Shown here: positions 52,673-57,960 of the stretch, in pieces
Position numbering within the stretch: position 1 is the stretch's first letter
Layout of the letters: every line of letters starts with the position of its first letter
Source of the DNA: Serinus canaria
Lineage: Eukaryota > Chordata > Aves > Passeriformes > Fringillidae
Direction of reading: 5' to 3'
Assembly: GCF_022539315.1 (NCBI RefSeq)
Contig: NC_066343.1
Span: forward strand, 39,010,706-39,074,705
DNA: 64,000 nucleotides
Program-made: the position numbers and the translations under genes
The notes under the pieces: model-generated
Database searches by the model: none
What the model was told of the DNA's origin: nothing
What the model saw: the letters and a program-made list of their open reading frames with translations, nothing else

Positions 52673-55600
52673 ACAAATTCCTAAATGAAGCTATTACGTC
52701 ACCACTGTCCAAAATGCCTTTAATAATTTGTAGCCTGGTGTCTCATGTTTTATTATACAATTCCAAGTCACCAGAAATAACTTCACAATCCAGCCAAGTC
52801 ATGCAATGATGCACAGCCAGAAGATGCTTTGAGGAGGAAGGGGCTAGAGGCTGAGGAGCCTTGTAGACAGTTTTATATGACATTAAATCTACAACAGTTT
52901 CAAAATCTATAATAAAAAAGACTCAAAATACCAACAGCTCTGAGCTTCAATGAATTTAAACATGCTCTTTTTTTTTAGCACAAGCTCACATGACTTGTTA
53001 AATAATTTACTCTATAAATTACTTATCCTGTCTTACTTATTAACAATTCTAGAGTGCTTTATATAACTGCATTAGAAATTTATTTTGTGGTTTTGAAATG
53101 TACGCAATACACAATCACCTCTCTTTTAATAGGCAAGAGCTTAAAAGTCACCTACTATTTTGTTGGCAAGCAGTTCTTCCTGAAAAACACCAATTAATTT
53201 CAAACCTCATTCACCTGAATAATCATAAGTATACATATTAATGACTTGATAGCAGAACTGTGAAGCTAGGCCAGGAATATACTTGTACTTCAAGATGTCA
53301 CTTTTAAATCAAAGCCATTTGAATACTCATGTACACTGAGATACAAGAGCAATATATTTTCCTTAATGAAAAAATATTATACTAGTCCTTTTACAAGAAG
53401 TCCTGGCCACTCTAAAAATTTCTCATTTGCTATCCTATTAATATTTTTGCATGAGTGATCTTGACAAGGCCTACTTATTTGCCATTTTGTCTACAATGCA
53501 TGGATTTTACAAAACTGATAAAGTAATTTTGCTTTTGTCACTTTTGCTCCTTGGCTTTTAATGCATCAGTGACTGATACCATTTATCCTAATGCAGAATC
53601 TCACTCTGGAGTTGAATTTTTCTCCAATAATACCAAAGTGACCAAACAATAATTACAAGTACAGTCTGTTATGATAAGCACCAGTACTTGCTTTCCAGAT
53701 AAAGACCAACCCACACCATCATCTCAACCAACCGGGCAAATCTGAAATCTGTCACATTTACTGTAGTAGAACACTATGCAAAAACAGCCAGGAAGGGAAA
53801 GAGTGAGAGAGATGACTAAGAAAGCACCAGGCATAAATACTCTTATGCCCTCCCACACCAAGTTTCAGCAGCTGGCCTTCAAAGGGCTGATGCAGAAGTA
53901 CCCTCTCCATAGATTTGGACGCTGGACCCAAGCAGAAATCAAGAAATAGCTGGACATGGATGAGATGGCTTATAAACTCTGAAGCACAATCCACCTGTGG
54001 ACCAAAACAGTGAAGCACCCGAGTGTTAGGTGGTGGAGGCTGCCAGATACATGGTGCCTCATGTCTGTTATTCCTGGTGCACCATTCTATCGTCTTCCAT
54101 TTCTTAAGCCAAGTGGAAAACTCTGGCTGCCCACTCATATCCTGCCTGCTCAGTGCCATCCATCTGGCCCACAGCCAATCCTGTGCACCACCATGGGTTT
54201 CACATACACACCCTGACCGTGCAGCTATCCCAGAGCTCCCAGTACCTGTGGCTGGGGTAAAGAACTGAACTCAGGACCCATGCCACGAGTGCCTGTGGGT
54301 GTTTTGCCTAGGACTGCAGGATGCCCTTCTGTCAAGACCAGGACATAACCAACAAGTGGAGGGTTGATTTAAACAGATACTCATGAAATATACCTGAATA
54401 AGTTCTTAAAATTAATTGTCTTATAGTTTTTACATGTTATTTATACCAAGGGAAATTCCACCAGAGATCAACAGAATGTATCTGCAGAGCACATAAAAGA
54501 AGAACCAGGCCTGAAGCTACACTGAAGCTAAGGGAAATGTAACACTCCAGTCTCTTAAACCTGTTTCTTAGGTAGAATTAAGCAAGACCTGTGGTGTTAT
54601 AAACAGTTTGTCAATCTGTACCAACTGTATTAGAACTGCTTCTATATGTATTTAGTGTTTACTGAGCTCACACAATGAAATAATATGACAGCTACTGCAG
54701 TTCAATTTTTAATTTGTCTATAAACTAATTAAAGGGCCCCTTTGTTTTATGTTAAAAGCACACATGAAAATACCATCTTAAATACGTGCAACATCATCTC
54801 CTGAGAAATCCATGACTCAAAATTATTTTTAGATCACCAAACAAAACAATGTGCAATGTCACAGAATGATACAGTAAAAACCAAAAAGAACTGTAAAGAA
54901 AATCATGCTTTAAAAAACCCAAAAAAATTAAAGACAAAAGTATCAATGTAAAATGACTAGACATGTTTTAAGCTCATCATGGGAGAAAATATATTTACAG
55001 TATGTTTTCTGTTCTGGCCTTTCAAACCAAAGATTAAATTTGAGATGAAAATTGCTCTGTTACTTCTAAACAGAATGCACTGGATAAAAAGGCTACTAAA
55101 GCCTATAAAAATGATCACAGATGCATAGCTCAAAGTATTTTTTTTTTCTATTTAAGCAATCTACATAAACATCTGAATCAATAACATTTATAACTGTTAT
55201 AAATGATCTGAGAAAGACCATTTCTTTTTCACAGGTCCTAAAAAGTCTCCCAAAGGTAGGCCATACATGAGTAGTAGAAATGAATGCCTCCAGCTTTTCC
55301 CCAAGCAAATGCAGGGAAATGCAGCAAATTGACCTCAATGAACTGCAGGAATGTAGCCCAAAGGCTAGAATTTAATCTAAACTCACACCGTATTTCACAG
55401 TACTTTTTTATTTCTTCTAAAAGACACTGAAAAACAGAAGAAGGATGGAGAACACAAATAGTGAGAAATCTGTATAAATTTAGGGCATATATGCTGGTGT
55501 CTTTTACATTAAATGTCACAGAAAACAATTCGAAAACAGGGGTAGGGAAATACAAACAAAACAGCTTGAGACAGTTTTTCCCAAGATATATCATCGACAC

Positions 55601-56760
55601 ATCCAGTATCCAAAATTTTTTGCTCTGCAAGAGGTTTTTTTAGGCAATGGATATGAATGCCATGGTGCTCTGAACTGCGAAACTATGCCGGATTTAACAC
55701 AAAAAGCTGCAGAACTCCCTCATCAAATACTGTCTTCGAGGCCGAAGAGGATGGAAGCACCACATGGGAACGAGAGGAAAAAAAACTTTTTTCCTCACGC
55801 TTAATTGGGGTTCTCTGATTCCCTCCCAATTGCTGACAAGCAGCACCATATTCATTCCTCTGCAGTTTTTGTATTTTTTCCTTCCAGCCACCTCCACTGA
55901 GAAGGTCAAAGCAGGTTCGCATTCCTATGGTTAGGGTATGAAAGACAGTTTGCTGTCACTTTCTGGCACATCTCTTCCTTTACTTTTTTTTTTCCTTCTT
56001 CTTTTTTTTCTTTTTTTTTTTTATTTTTTAAATAAAAAATAGTAGAAATCTGGGGCGAAGGGCAAGCTGCCCACCAATACTCTCTGTTCGCAGCGATAAG
56101 CTGAGGGAACAAAAGTAAAAAAAAAAAAAAGAAAAGAAAGAAAGAAACAGAAAAAACCCTCCGTTGCATACCTGCTGCCGCCGCAGAGGTGCGGGCTGAG
56201 CGGTGCGCAACCCGCGGCAGCAGATGGGGCAATGATCGGAGGAGAAGCCCCAGCCCCGTCCCGCTCCCCGGCTGCCCTGTGGTCCCGCTGCAGCCGGCGC
56301 CGACCCCCCGCCCCGGTCCCCGCGACCTGCATCGCGAACAATTAGGATTCATCATCTAAACGGGCTGGCAGCGGTAGCTCTGGCAAGCCGCGTCCAAAAA
56401 AATATCACACGGGGCTTTTAGGCTTCCAGCCACCGCATCTGCCCGCGGAGCGAAAGCCTCTGGCGTGGGTCAGTTCTCCGCCGCCCCAGCCCGCAGTTTC
56501 CCCCGCCTGCTCCGGCCCGTCGCCCCGAGCCCGGCCCCGGGCCGTACTCACATTTCGGTAACATTGTCGCCCTCGGCACTCCTCTGCGGCACGGGGAAGG
56601 AGGCGATGCCCGGCGACGATCCCGTGCACCAGATCCGCCAGGAGCTGCACCCGCAGGACGCGGGGCAGCCCAGCGCACTCGGCCAGCAGCCCAGCACCAG
56701 GCAGCACAAGCCCCACAGCCGCGCCAGGCCGGGCCCCGGCCTCCGCCGCCAGGACACCAT
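700..56760 (-). CDS. NTRK2: NTRK2 (TrkB), 5' part of gene: 11 coding exons
   Basis: Neurotrophic receptor tyrosine kinase 2, the plasma-membrane receptor for BDNF and NT-4. I joined 11 minus-strand exons: 56760-56552, 38608-38534, 38302-38231, 32267-32199, 29240-29086, 16245-16109, 13087-12955, 11444-11145, 6385-6353, 2152-2052, 799-700. Lengths are 209, 75, 72, 69, 155, 137, 133, 300, 33, 101 and 100 bp, summing to 1384 nt (461 codons plus 1 base), open throughout, every intron GT...AG. Domain order is signal peptide, LRRNT, LRRs, LRRCT, Ig1, Ig2, stalk and TM, which is the TRK family layout; the 75/72/69-bp LRR exon run is typical. The protein matches chicken TrkB closely, as I remember it. 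The cytoplasmic exons, including the kinase, lie outside the window, so the gene is cut at its 3' side. Confidence 0.97.
800..2051 (-). other. NTRK2: NTRK2 intron 10 (1,252 bp)
   Basis: GT...AG intron between the stalk and TM exons. It contains a 149-codon ORF on the gene-sense strand at 898-1347 that I do not recognise (see findings). There is a poly-T/pyrimidine run near 1889-1912. No mobile element is recognised. Confidence 0.85.
2052..2152 (-). CDS. NTRK2: NTRK2 exon 10: juxtamembrane stalk
   Basis: A 101-bp exon. The acceptor is CCTTTCTTAAG|A, with a second AG two bases further in; the donor is ACT|GTAAGTATAT (2051). It encodes residues 395-428: [20 protein letters not shown], then [14 protein letters not shown]. 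It is rich in Ser, Thr, Asn, Asp and Glu, the low-conservation extracellular stalk, with an N-glycosylation sequon in NNS. Phase 1 in, phase 0 out. The frame check G+AG=Glu supports the outer AG as the true acceptor. Confidence 0.94.
2153..6352 (-). other. NTRK2: NTRK2 intron 9 (4,200 bp)
   Basis: AT-rich intron between the 33-bp exon and exon 10. It holds a small direct repeat (a TTCAAAATAAAACACAG unit at 2864 and 2884). Otherwise I see only unique-looking sequence and short chance ORFs. Confidence 0.85.
6353..6385 (-). CDS. NTRK2: NTRK2 exon 9: 33-bp alternatively used juxtamembrane exon
   Basis: A 33-bp microexon. The acceptor is TTTTCCATGTACAG|G; the donor G|GTATATATT (6352) is weak. It encodes [11 protein letters not shown], residues 384-394, an acidic, proline-containing stretch of the stalk between Ig2 and the membrane. 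Phase is 1 at both ends, so inclusion adds and skipping removes exactly 11 residues. A chick TrkB splice form lacking 11 residues here, with reduced response to NT-3 and NT-4 but retained BDNF response, is established knowledge as I recall it. The poor donor fits regulated use. A (TA)n tract lies about 330 nt upstream in transcript sense. Confidence 0.93.
6386..11144 (-). other. NTRK2: NTRK2 intron 8 (4,759 bp)
   Basis: Intron between Ig2 and the 33-bp exon. It carries the (TA)n microsatellite at 6711-6763. The acceptor-side tract 6386-6420 is pyrimidine-rich in gene sense. No gene or recognised transposon in the rest. Confidence 0.85.
6711..6763. repeat. (TA)n microsatellite, about 26 units
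   Basis: Uninterrupted TA dinucleotides for 53 bp, flanked on the left by TGTATGTGTG. It lies 326-378 nt upstream of the exon 9 acceptor in transcript sense. Long pure TA tracts are usually length-polymorphic and can form cruciforms. Confidence 0.98.
11145..11444 (-). CDS. NTRK2: NTRK2 exon 8: Ig-like domain 2, the neurotrophin-binding domain
   Basis: A 300-bp exon, the longest here. The acceptor is TTTTTTCCAATATAG|T and the donor G|GTGAGTGTAG (11144). It encodes residues 284-383 and holds all of Ig2 (Trk d5): [20 protein letters not shown], then [40 protein letters not shown] and [24 protein letters not shown] and HGC are the d5 disulphide cysteines. In Trk receptors this domain makes the main contact with BDNF, NT-4 and NT-3 (established family knowledge). 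Sequons are NIT, NES and NQS. Its near identity to other vertebrate TrkB proteins gives the surest gene assignment in the window. Confidence 0.98.
11445..12954 (-). other. NTRK2: NTRK2 intron 7 (1,510 bp)
   Basis: Intron between the second half of Ig1 and Ig2. On the plus strand 11490-11530 is a CT-rich tract (TCCTTCCTCCCTTCCCTCCC), purine-rich in gene sense. Nothing else is recognised. Confidence 0.85.
12955..13087 (-). CDS. NTRK2: NTRK2 exon 7: second half of Ig-like domain 1
   Basis: A 133-bp exon. The acceptor is TGATCATTTTCAG|A and the donor T|GTACGTATG (12954). It encodes residues 240-283: [20 protein letters not shown], then [20 protein letters not shown] and LTVF. SCVAEN holds the second Ig cysteine, paired with the one in exon 6; NVS is a sequon. 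The C-terminal LTV strand leads into Ig2. Phase 0 in, phase 1 out. Confidence 0.96.
13340..13640. other. pyrimidine-rich tract (purine-rich in gene sense)
   Basis: About 300 bases strongly biased to C and T on the plus strand, not a simple tandem repeat. The bias makes the plus-strand ORF across it (13237-13635) Ser/Leu/Phe-rich and uninformative. Origin unknown. Confidence 0.55.
15660..15785. repeat. GATA/TATC compound microsatellite with inverted arms
   Basis: Short blocks of GATA, ATAGTCT and TATC, including a perfect 14-bp inverted repeat (TATAGATAGATATA at 15725-15738, its complement at 15742-15755, 3-nt loop). The motif TCTCTNTAGGCAAG occurs twice (about 15692 and 15772), so part of the array is a direct duplication. 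Confidence 0.85.
16109..16245 (-). CDS. NTRK2: NTRK2 exon 6: first half of Ig-like domain 1
   Basis: A 137-bp exon. The acceptor TTTCTATCACAG|A and the donor GAG|GTAAGGGT (16108) are strong. It encodes residues 194-239: [20 protein letters not shown], then [20 protein letters not shown] and VSNHE. It carries the first conserved Ig cysteine (YCD), the Ig tryptophan (SW) and three NxS/T sequons (NLS, NIT, NVS). It ends in phase 0 inside the Ig domain, so Ig1 is split across exons 6 and 7. Confidence 0.96.
17063..17108 (-). repeat. near-perfect hairpin, 21-bp stem and 4-nt loop
   Basis: The left arm ACAAAAACATGAAGAATTACA (17063-17083) and the right arm (17088-17108) are complementary at 20 of 21 positions, with loop GAAT. 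The single mismatch is A-C on the plus strand and therefore a U-G wobble in an NTRK2-sense transcript. Confidence 0.9.
20673..20720. repeat. 24-bp tandem duplication
   Basis: Two adjacent copies of ATTAGCCTYACTAACACCTA plus AGAA, differing at one base. A recent local duplication in intron 5. Confidence 0.85.
27960..28033 (-). repeat. long hairpin, 34-bp stem and 5-nt loop
   Basis: The left arm runs from TTTTCCCAGCTGTCCCAAGA to CACAGGCAG (27960-27993), the loop is CAAAA (27994-27998), and the right arm is 27999-28033. The arms pair along about 34 bp with one extra base in a run of four G and one A-C mismatch (27977/28015) that is U-G in NTRK2 sense. The near-identity of the arms suggests a young inverted duplication. 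It sits in intron 5, just left of a CR1 fragment. Confidence 0.93.
28035..28066. repeat. perfect AT-rich hairpin next to the long hairpin
   Basis: TTTTTTATATAGG (28035-28047), a 6-nt loop TATTCT, then the exact complement (28054-28066): a perfect 13-bp stem. It starts within two bases of the end of the 34-bp hairpin. Confidence 0.9.
28510..28918 (+). mobile_element. CR1 LINE, 5'-truncated 3' end
   Basis: Recognised from the standard CR1 tail: the AGGTTGGATATCAGGA block, GGAACAGGCTCCCCATGG, GGACTCCATGATCC, then GGGTCCCTTCCAACTCAGGA and the terminal ATTCTGTGATTCTGT. Only the 3' part is present, so it has no retrotransposition capacity. It is antisense to NTRK2, in intron 5. Confidence 0.92.
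29086..29240 (-). CDS. NTRK2: NTRK2 exon 5: LRR C-terminal cysteine cap
   Basis: A 155-bp exon. The acceptor is TTTCCTGTAG|G (29242-29241); the donor G|GTAATATT (29085) is weak at positions +5/+6. It encodes residues 142-193: [20 protein letters not shown], then a segment with YTETQDLYC, and it ends KVPNC. The four cysteines (CSC, YC, NC) are the LRRCT cap of Trk receptors. Phase goes from 2 to 1. The weak donor could make this exon sensitive to splicing factors; that is inference. Confidence 0.96.
29241..32198 (-). other. NTRK2: NTRK2 intron 4 (2,958 bp)
   Basis: Intron between exons 4 and 5. The plus-strand segment at about 30880-31250 is CT-rich. ORFs on both strands are short and biased. 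No transposon recognised. Confidence 0.85.
30880..31250. other. pyrimidine-rich tract in intron 4
   Basis: About 370 bases rich in C and T on the plus strand, similar in character to the tract in intron 6. Not a clear tandem repeat; possibly an ancient degenerate microsatellite. Confidence 0.5.
32199..32267 (-). CDS. NTRK2: NTRK2 exon 4: third leucine-rich repeat
   Basis: A 69-bp exon. The acceptor TTTTGCCATAG|C and the donor CT|GTAAGTTG (32198) flank a segment reading [20 protein letters not shown] then SD, residues 119-141. It holds an LxxLxxxPF repeat core and an NLS glycosylation sequon. It is a symmetrical phase-2 exon. It completes the LRR stack preceding the LRR C-cap of exon 5. Confidence 0.96.
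33414..33465. repeat. 26-bp tandem duplication
   Basis: TAGAACARAAGTTATGTTTA followed by AGCAWA occurs twice, back to back, with two differences. Confidence 0.85.
36246..36680 (-). mobile_element. CR1 LINE fragment, minus orientation
   Basis: The plus strand shows the reverse complement of a CR1 tail: ATTCATGGAATAGTTTAGGG, then CTAGTTCCAACTC, and later CTGGGCAACCTGTGCCAGTG and AACTTCTTCCTTATATCTAA. The copy is diverged and 5'-truncated, hence old. It lies in intron 3, in gene sense. Confidence 0.88.
38231..38302 (-). CDS. NTRK2: NTRK2 exon 3: second leucine-rich repeat
   Basis: A 72-bp exon. The acceptor TTATTTTCCTAG|G and the donor AT|GTGAGTAAGA (38230) are both good. It reads [20 protein letters not shown] then LQY, residues 95-118, the second LRR. 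Length is an exact multiple of 3 and phase is 2 at both ends, so skipping would remove one LRR without a frameshift, as for exons 2 and 4. Confidence 0.96.
38303..38533 (-). other. NTRK2: NTRK2 intron 2 (231 bp)
   Basis: A very short AT-rich intron between the first two LRR exons, with GTGAGT donor and CCTAG acceptor. By far the shortest intron here. Confidence 0.92.
38534..38608 (-). CDS. NTRK2: NTRK2 exon 2: first leucine-rich repeat
   Basis: A 75-bp exon. The acceptor TTTTTCAACAG lies at 38609 and above, and the donor CT|GTGAGTATG at 38533. With the two bases from exon 1 it reads [20 protein letters not shown] then VGLKNL, residues 70-94: the first LRR of the TrkB ectodomain, same frame and exon size class as other TRK genes. 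Only 231 bp of intron separate it from exon 3, so the two LRR exons sit as a pair between two long introns. Identity is near certain from the protein match. Confidence 0.96.
39680..39719 (-). repeat. hairpin, 15-bp stem and 10-nt loop
   Basis: AAGGCAATCCATGCA (39680-39694) pairs with TACATGGATTGCCTT (39705-39719) except for one position that is C-A on the plus strand and G-U in NTRK2 sense. The loop is CTTGAGCTGG. Confidence 0.88.
40508..40530. repeat. A23 homopolymer with degenerate A-rich tail
   Basis: Twenty-three A followed by CC and further A-rich sequence to about 40565, then a 19-bp tandem duplication (GTCCATCACTTAAACACAY at 40591 and 40610). The A tract could be the remnant of a retroposed tail, but no element body is recognised. 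Confidence 0.8.
46785..46819. repeat. heptamer tandem repeat (YRTATTA)
   Basis: Five successive 7-bp units: TATATTA, CGTATTA, TGTATTA, CATATTA, CACATTA. A short AT-rich minisatellite immediately left of a CR1 fragment. Confidence 0.75.
46838..47108 (+). mobile_element. CR1 LINE, 3' end fragment
   Basis: Shows AGGTTTAGGTTGGATATTAG, GGAACAGGCTCCCCAGTG, a GAGTTCAAGAAGCATTTGGA block and the ending GGGTCCCTTCCAACTCAG...ATTCTGTGACTCTGT. Same subfamily style as the copy at 28510-28918. It has no coding capacity and is antisense to NTRK2. Confidence 0.93.
49620..51386 (+). mobile_element. CR1 LINE with decayed reverse transcriptase and 3' end
   Basis: The longest element in the window, about 1.77 kb. 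It carries the C-terminal half of CR1 ORF2, broken by frameshifts and stops: pieces at 50011-50277 ([20 protein letters not shown], later [12 protein letters not shown]), 50359-50622 ([27 protein letters not shown]), 50600-50959 ([36 protein letters not shown]) and 50880-51065 (KGLEHLLY). The catalytic ADD region reads AGHDDTKLG, so the usual F/Y-A-D-D is altered and the copy is dead. The tail ends near TTCTGTGATCTTGTGATACT. The 5' boundary is approximate. It is antisense to NTRK2 in intron 1. Confidence 0.93.
52643..52670. repeat. A28 homopolymer
   Basis: Twenty-eight A in a row, the longest homopolymer in the window, in intron 1. No retrogene body is recognised to its left. Confidence 0.95.
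53760..54340. other. unexplained GC-richer block in intron 1
   Basis: About 580 bases less AT-rich than their surroundings, with a 133-codon minus-strand ORF (53758-54159) and shorter plus-strand ORFs (54010-54268). I recognise no domain. It may be an old repeat (LTR or other retroelement debris) or a remnant of an inserted cDNA. No function is assigned. Confidence 0.4.
55978..56155. repeat. poly-T and poly-A/GAAA low-complexity tracts
   Basis: A plus-strand T/C-rich run at 55978-56030 and an A/G-rich run at about 56117-56152 (A14 then GAAA units), separated by about 90 bases. In gene sense the second is a long polypyrimidine tract ending in TTGTTCCCTCAG, a good-looking splice acceptor at 56102-56101. 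Confidence 0.8.
56552..56760 (-). CDS. NTRK2: NTRK2 coding exon 1: signal peptide and LRRNT
   Basis: Encodes residues 1-69 plus two bases. The start ATG (56760-56758) reads [17 protein letters not shown]; its context is AGC-ATG-G, a strong vertebrate Kozak site (A at -3, G at +4). A basic n-region and the hydrophobic run [20 protein letters not shown] form a signal peptide, with likely cleavage near residue 31. Next comes a cysteine cluster, [14 protein letters not shown], the LRR N-cap of Trk receptors. NVT near residue 66 is an N-glycosylation site. The donor is AT|GTGAGT at 56551-56550, phase 2. The frame remains open for about 200 codons upstream of this ATG, but this is the homologous start and the only one giving an N-terminal signal peptide. 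Confidence 0.96.
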
Positions 56761-57205
56761 GCTCACTCCAGCACTGCCCCGACGGCCTCCTCCTGCTCCC
56801 GCCGCCGCCGCCGCCGCCGGGGCGCACGGCTGGAGGGTGCGCAGCCTTCCGCGCCGCGGGCGGGCACCCCGCGGCCGGGGCTCACATGGGCGCGCCGCAG
56901 CCGCAGCCACGGGCGCCCCGCGGCTCTGAGCGCCCCGGGCGCTGCGCGGGGCGGCGGGGGCCCGAGCTGGGCGCCGCGGCGACAGGGGCCAGCGGGGCCT
57001 CCGGCGCGGCGCGGCACCTGCCCTTAGCCCTGCGGGCGGACAGCGGTACCGCCTGCCCCCGCGGCTGCTGCCGATGATGCTGCAAAACGCGCGGGGCGGC
57101 GGGGGCAGGTGGCGGAGGCTGCGCTCCTGCCTGCGGGGGCTCGGGCGGCCGCTGCCCGCCGGAGGGACGGCGAGCGGGCGGCGAGGGAGGTGCAGCGAGC
57201 GGCGG
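56761..57205 (-). other. NTRK2: probable NTRK2 5' untranslated leader
   Basis: GC-rich sequence between the ATG and the region about 30 bp downstream of the TATA-like ATAAAGG. It contains (GGC)n in gene sense at 56820-56801 and several upstream ATGs in other frames (for example one at 56886-56884). The right edge is an estimate from the TATA-like site, and an additional upstream leader exon cannot be excluded. Confidence 0.5.
56801..56820 (-). repeat. (GGC)6 trinucleotide repeat in the 5' leader
   Basis: Plus-strand GCC units, giving GGC repeats in the NTRK2 leader about 40-60 nt before the start codon. Confidence 0.9.
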
Positions 57206-57326
57206 CGGCGGGGCTCAGAGCTCCGCGCTCGCCCCTTTATGCACCGTCTCCTCCTCCCTCCCTCCAGCTGATAATAAAGCAGCTCCGGCTCCTGCTCCAG
57301 CCCAAGACGGGGAGCTGCCGGCAAAG

Positions 57327-57343
57327 TGACGTGGGGCTGACGC
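57327..57343 (-). promoter_or_regulatory. tandem CRE-like half-sites
   Basis: Plus strand TGACGT (57327-57332) and TGACGC (57338-57343), 11 bp apart in the same direction. In gene sense they lie just upstream of the TATA-like and E-box motifs. CREB-responsive sites in the TrkB promoter are known in mammals; equivalence here is inference. Confidence 0.5.
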
Positions 57344-57402
57344 AGAGAGGGGCAGAAACTCCACAAAATAAGCCTGAAATAAAAATAAAAAAAAAAAAGA
57401 CA

Positions 57403-57438
57403 AGGGAGGGAGGAGGGGGGAGCGGGGGAAAGGGAGGG
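57403..57438 (+). promoter_or_regulatory. G-quadruplex-capable G-tract
   Basis: Plus strand holds at least five runs of three or more G with short purine loops (GGGAGGGAGGAGGGGGGAGC, continuing GGGGGAAAGGGAGGG). This exceeds the usual four-run rule. It is on the strand that is the template for NTRK2, upstream of the likely start. Confidence 0.75.
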
Positions 57439-57506
57439 TGCCGAAGAGCAGATACCAATAGGCAGCCTGCACTTGAGCTTTCAGCCTCGCGCGTACATGT
57501 ATATGT

Positions 57507-57519
57507 ACACACACACACA
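57507..57519. repeat. short (CA)n tract
   Basis: ACACACACACACA preceded by the palindrome GTACATGTATATGTAC. A short simple repeat at the upstream edge of the CpG island. Confidence 0.8.
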
Positions 57520-57960
57520 TACTGATACAGGCGTACACGCGCCCCGCGGGATGGGCAGAGCGTCGCCGCCTGTGTGGACTGTGTGCCCCGCCGGGCGGAC
57601 GGAGGCACCGTGCCGAGAGACACCTGGCATGACCGCGAGGAAGCTCGCTCGCCATCGGTGATAAACGGGGATGGTGCGAGAACTCCGGGAGACGACGGAT
57701 GAGCGACCCTAAAACGCCTTGTTTTCTCCTTGACAGCTCCGCGGTCGGGGCTGGTTTTCATTCTGTGCCCCCACCCCCGGTTGCGGGTTTCCGCAGCGCT
57801 GCCGGTGCACCGGATCCCGCCGCAGTGCCCCGCGCTGAGCGCTCCGCAGGCGCCACCGCGCGTCCCGCCGCCGCCGTGCAGCGCGGCCCGGCCCGCGGGG
57901 CGCCCTGCAGCCCCGGCCGCCCCACCGACCCCCGGGCGCCGGGTGGGACGGCACACTACA

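Larger units (their letters stand above)
38609..56551 (-). other. NTRK2: NTRK2 intron 1 (17,943 bp)
   Basis: First coding intron. It contains a hairpin (39680-39719), A-homopolymer runs (40508-40530, 47387-47402, 49270-49284, 51940-51954, 52643-52670), a heptamer repeat (46785-46819), two CR1 copies (46838-47108 and 49620-51386) and an unexplained GC-richer block (about 53760-54340). It ends in homopolymer-rich DNA (55980-56155) beside the CpG island. No independent gene recognised. Confidence 0.85.
56160..57960 (-). promoter_or_regulatory. NTRK2: NTRK2 CpG island and promoter region
   Basis: About 1.8 kb of very GC- and CpG-rich DNA in an AT-rich window, covering coding exon 1, the leader and upstream sequence. 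This is the only promoter-like region seen. TATA-like elements in gene sense are ATAAAGG (57240-57234) and TTTATTAT (57278-57271), with an E-box CAGCTG (57265-57270) beside the latter. The transcription start is not determined. In mammals TrkB has several leader exons and promoters; I cannot tell which is used here. Confidence 0.85.

Noticed and set aside
55238..55630. Minus-strand 130-codon ORF in intron 1
   Set aside because: Phe/Leu/Tyr-rich translation of AT-rich DNA, no motif, no splice signals of note.
56465..56929. Plus-strand 154-codon ORF opposite coding exon 1
   Set aside because: It is a shadow of the GC-rich exon and leader; Arg/Pro/Ala-rich with no domain. The minus strand carries the real TrkB exon.
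57109..57525. Plus-strand 138-codon ORF in the CpG island
   Set aside because: Composition-driven, low-complexity, ends in a (CA)n-encoded Thr/His run. No sign of a divergent coding gene.
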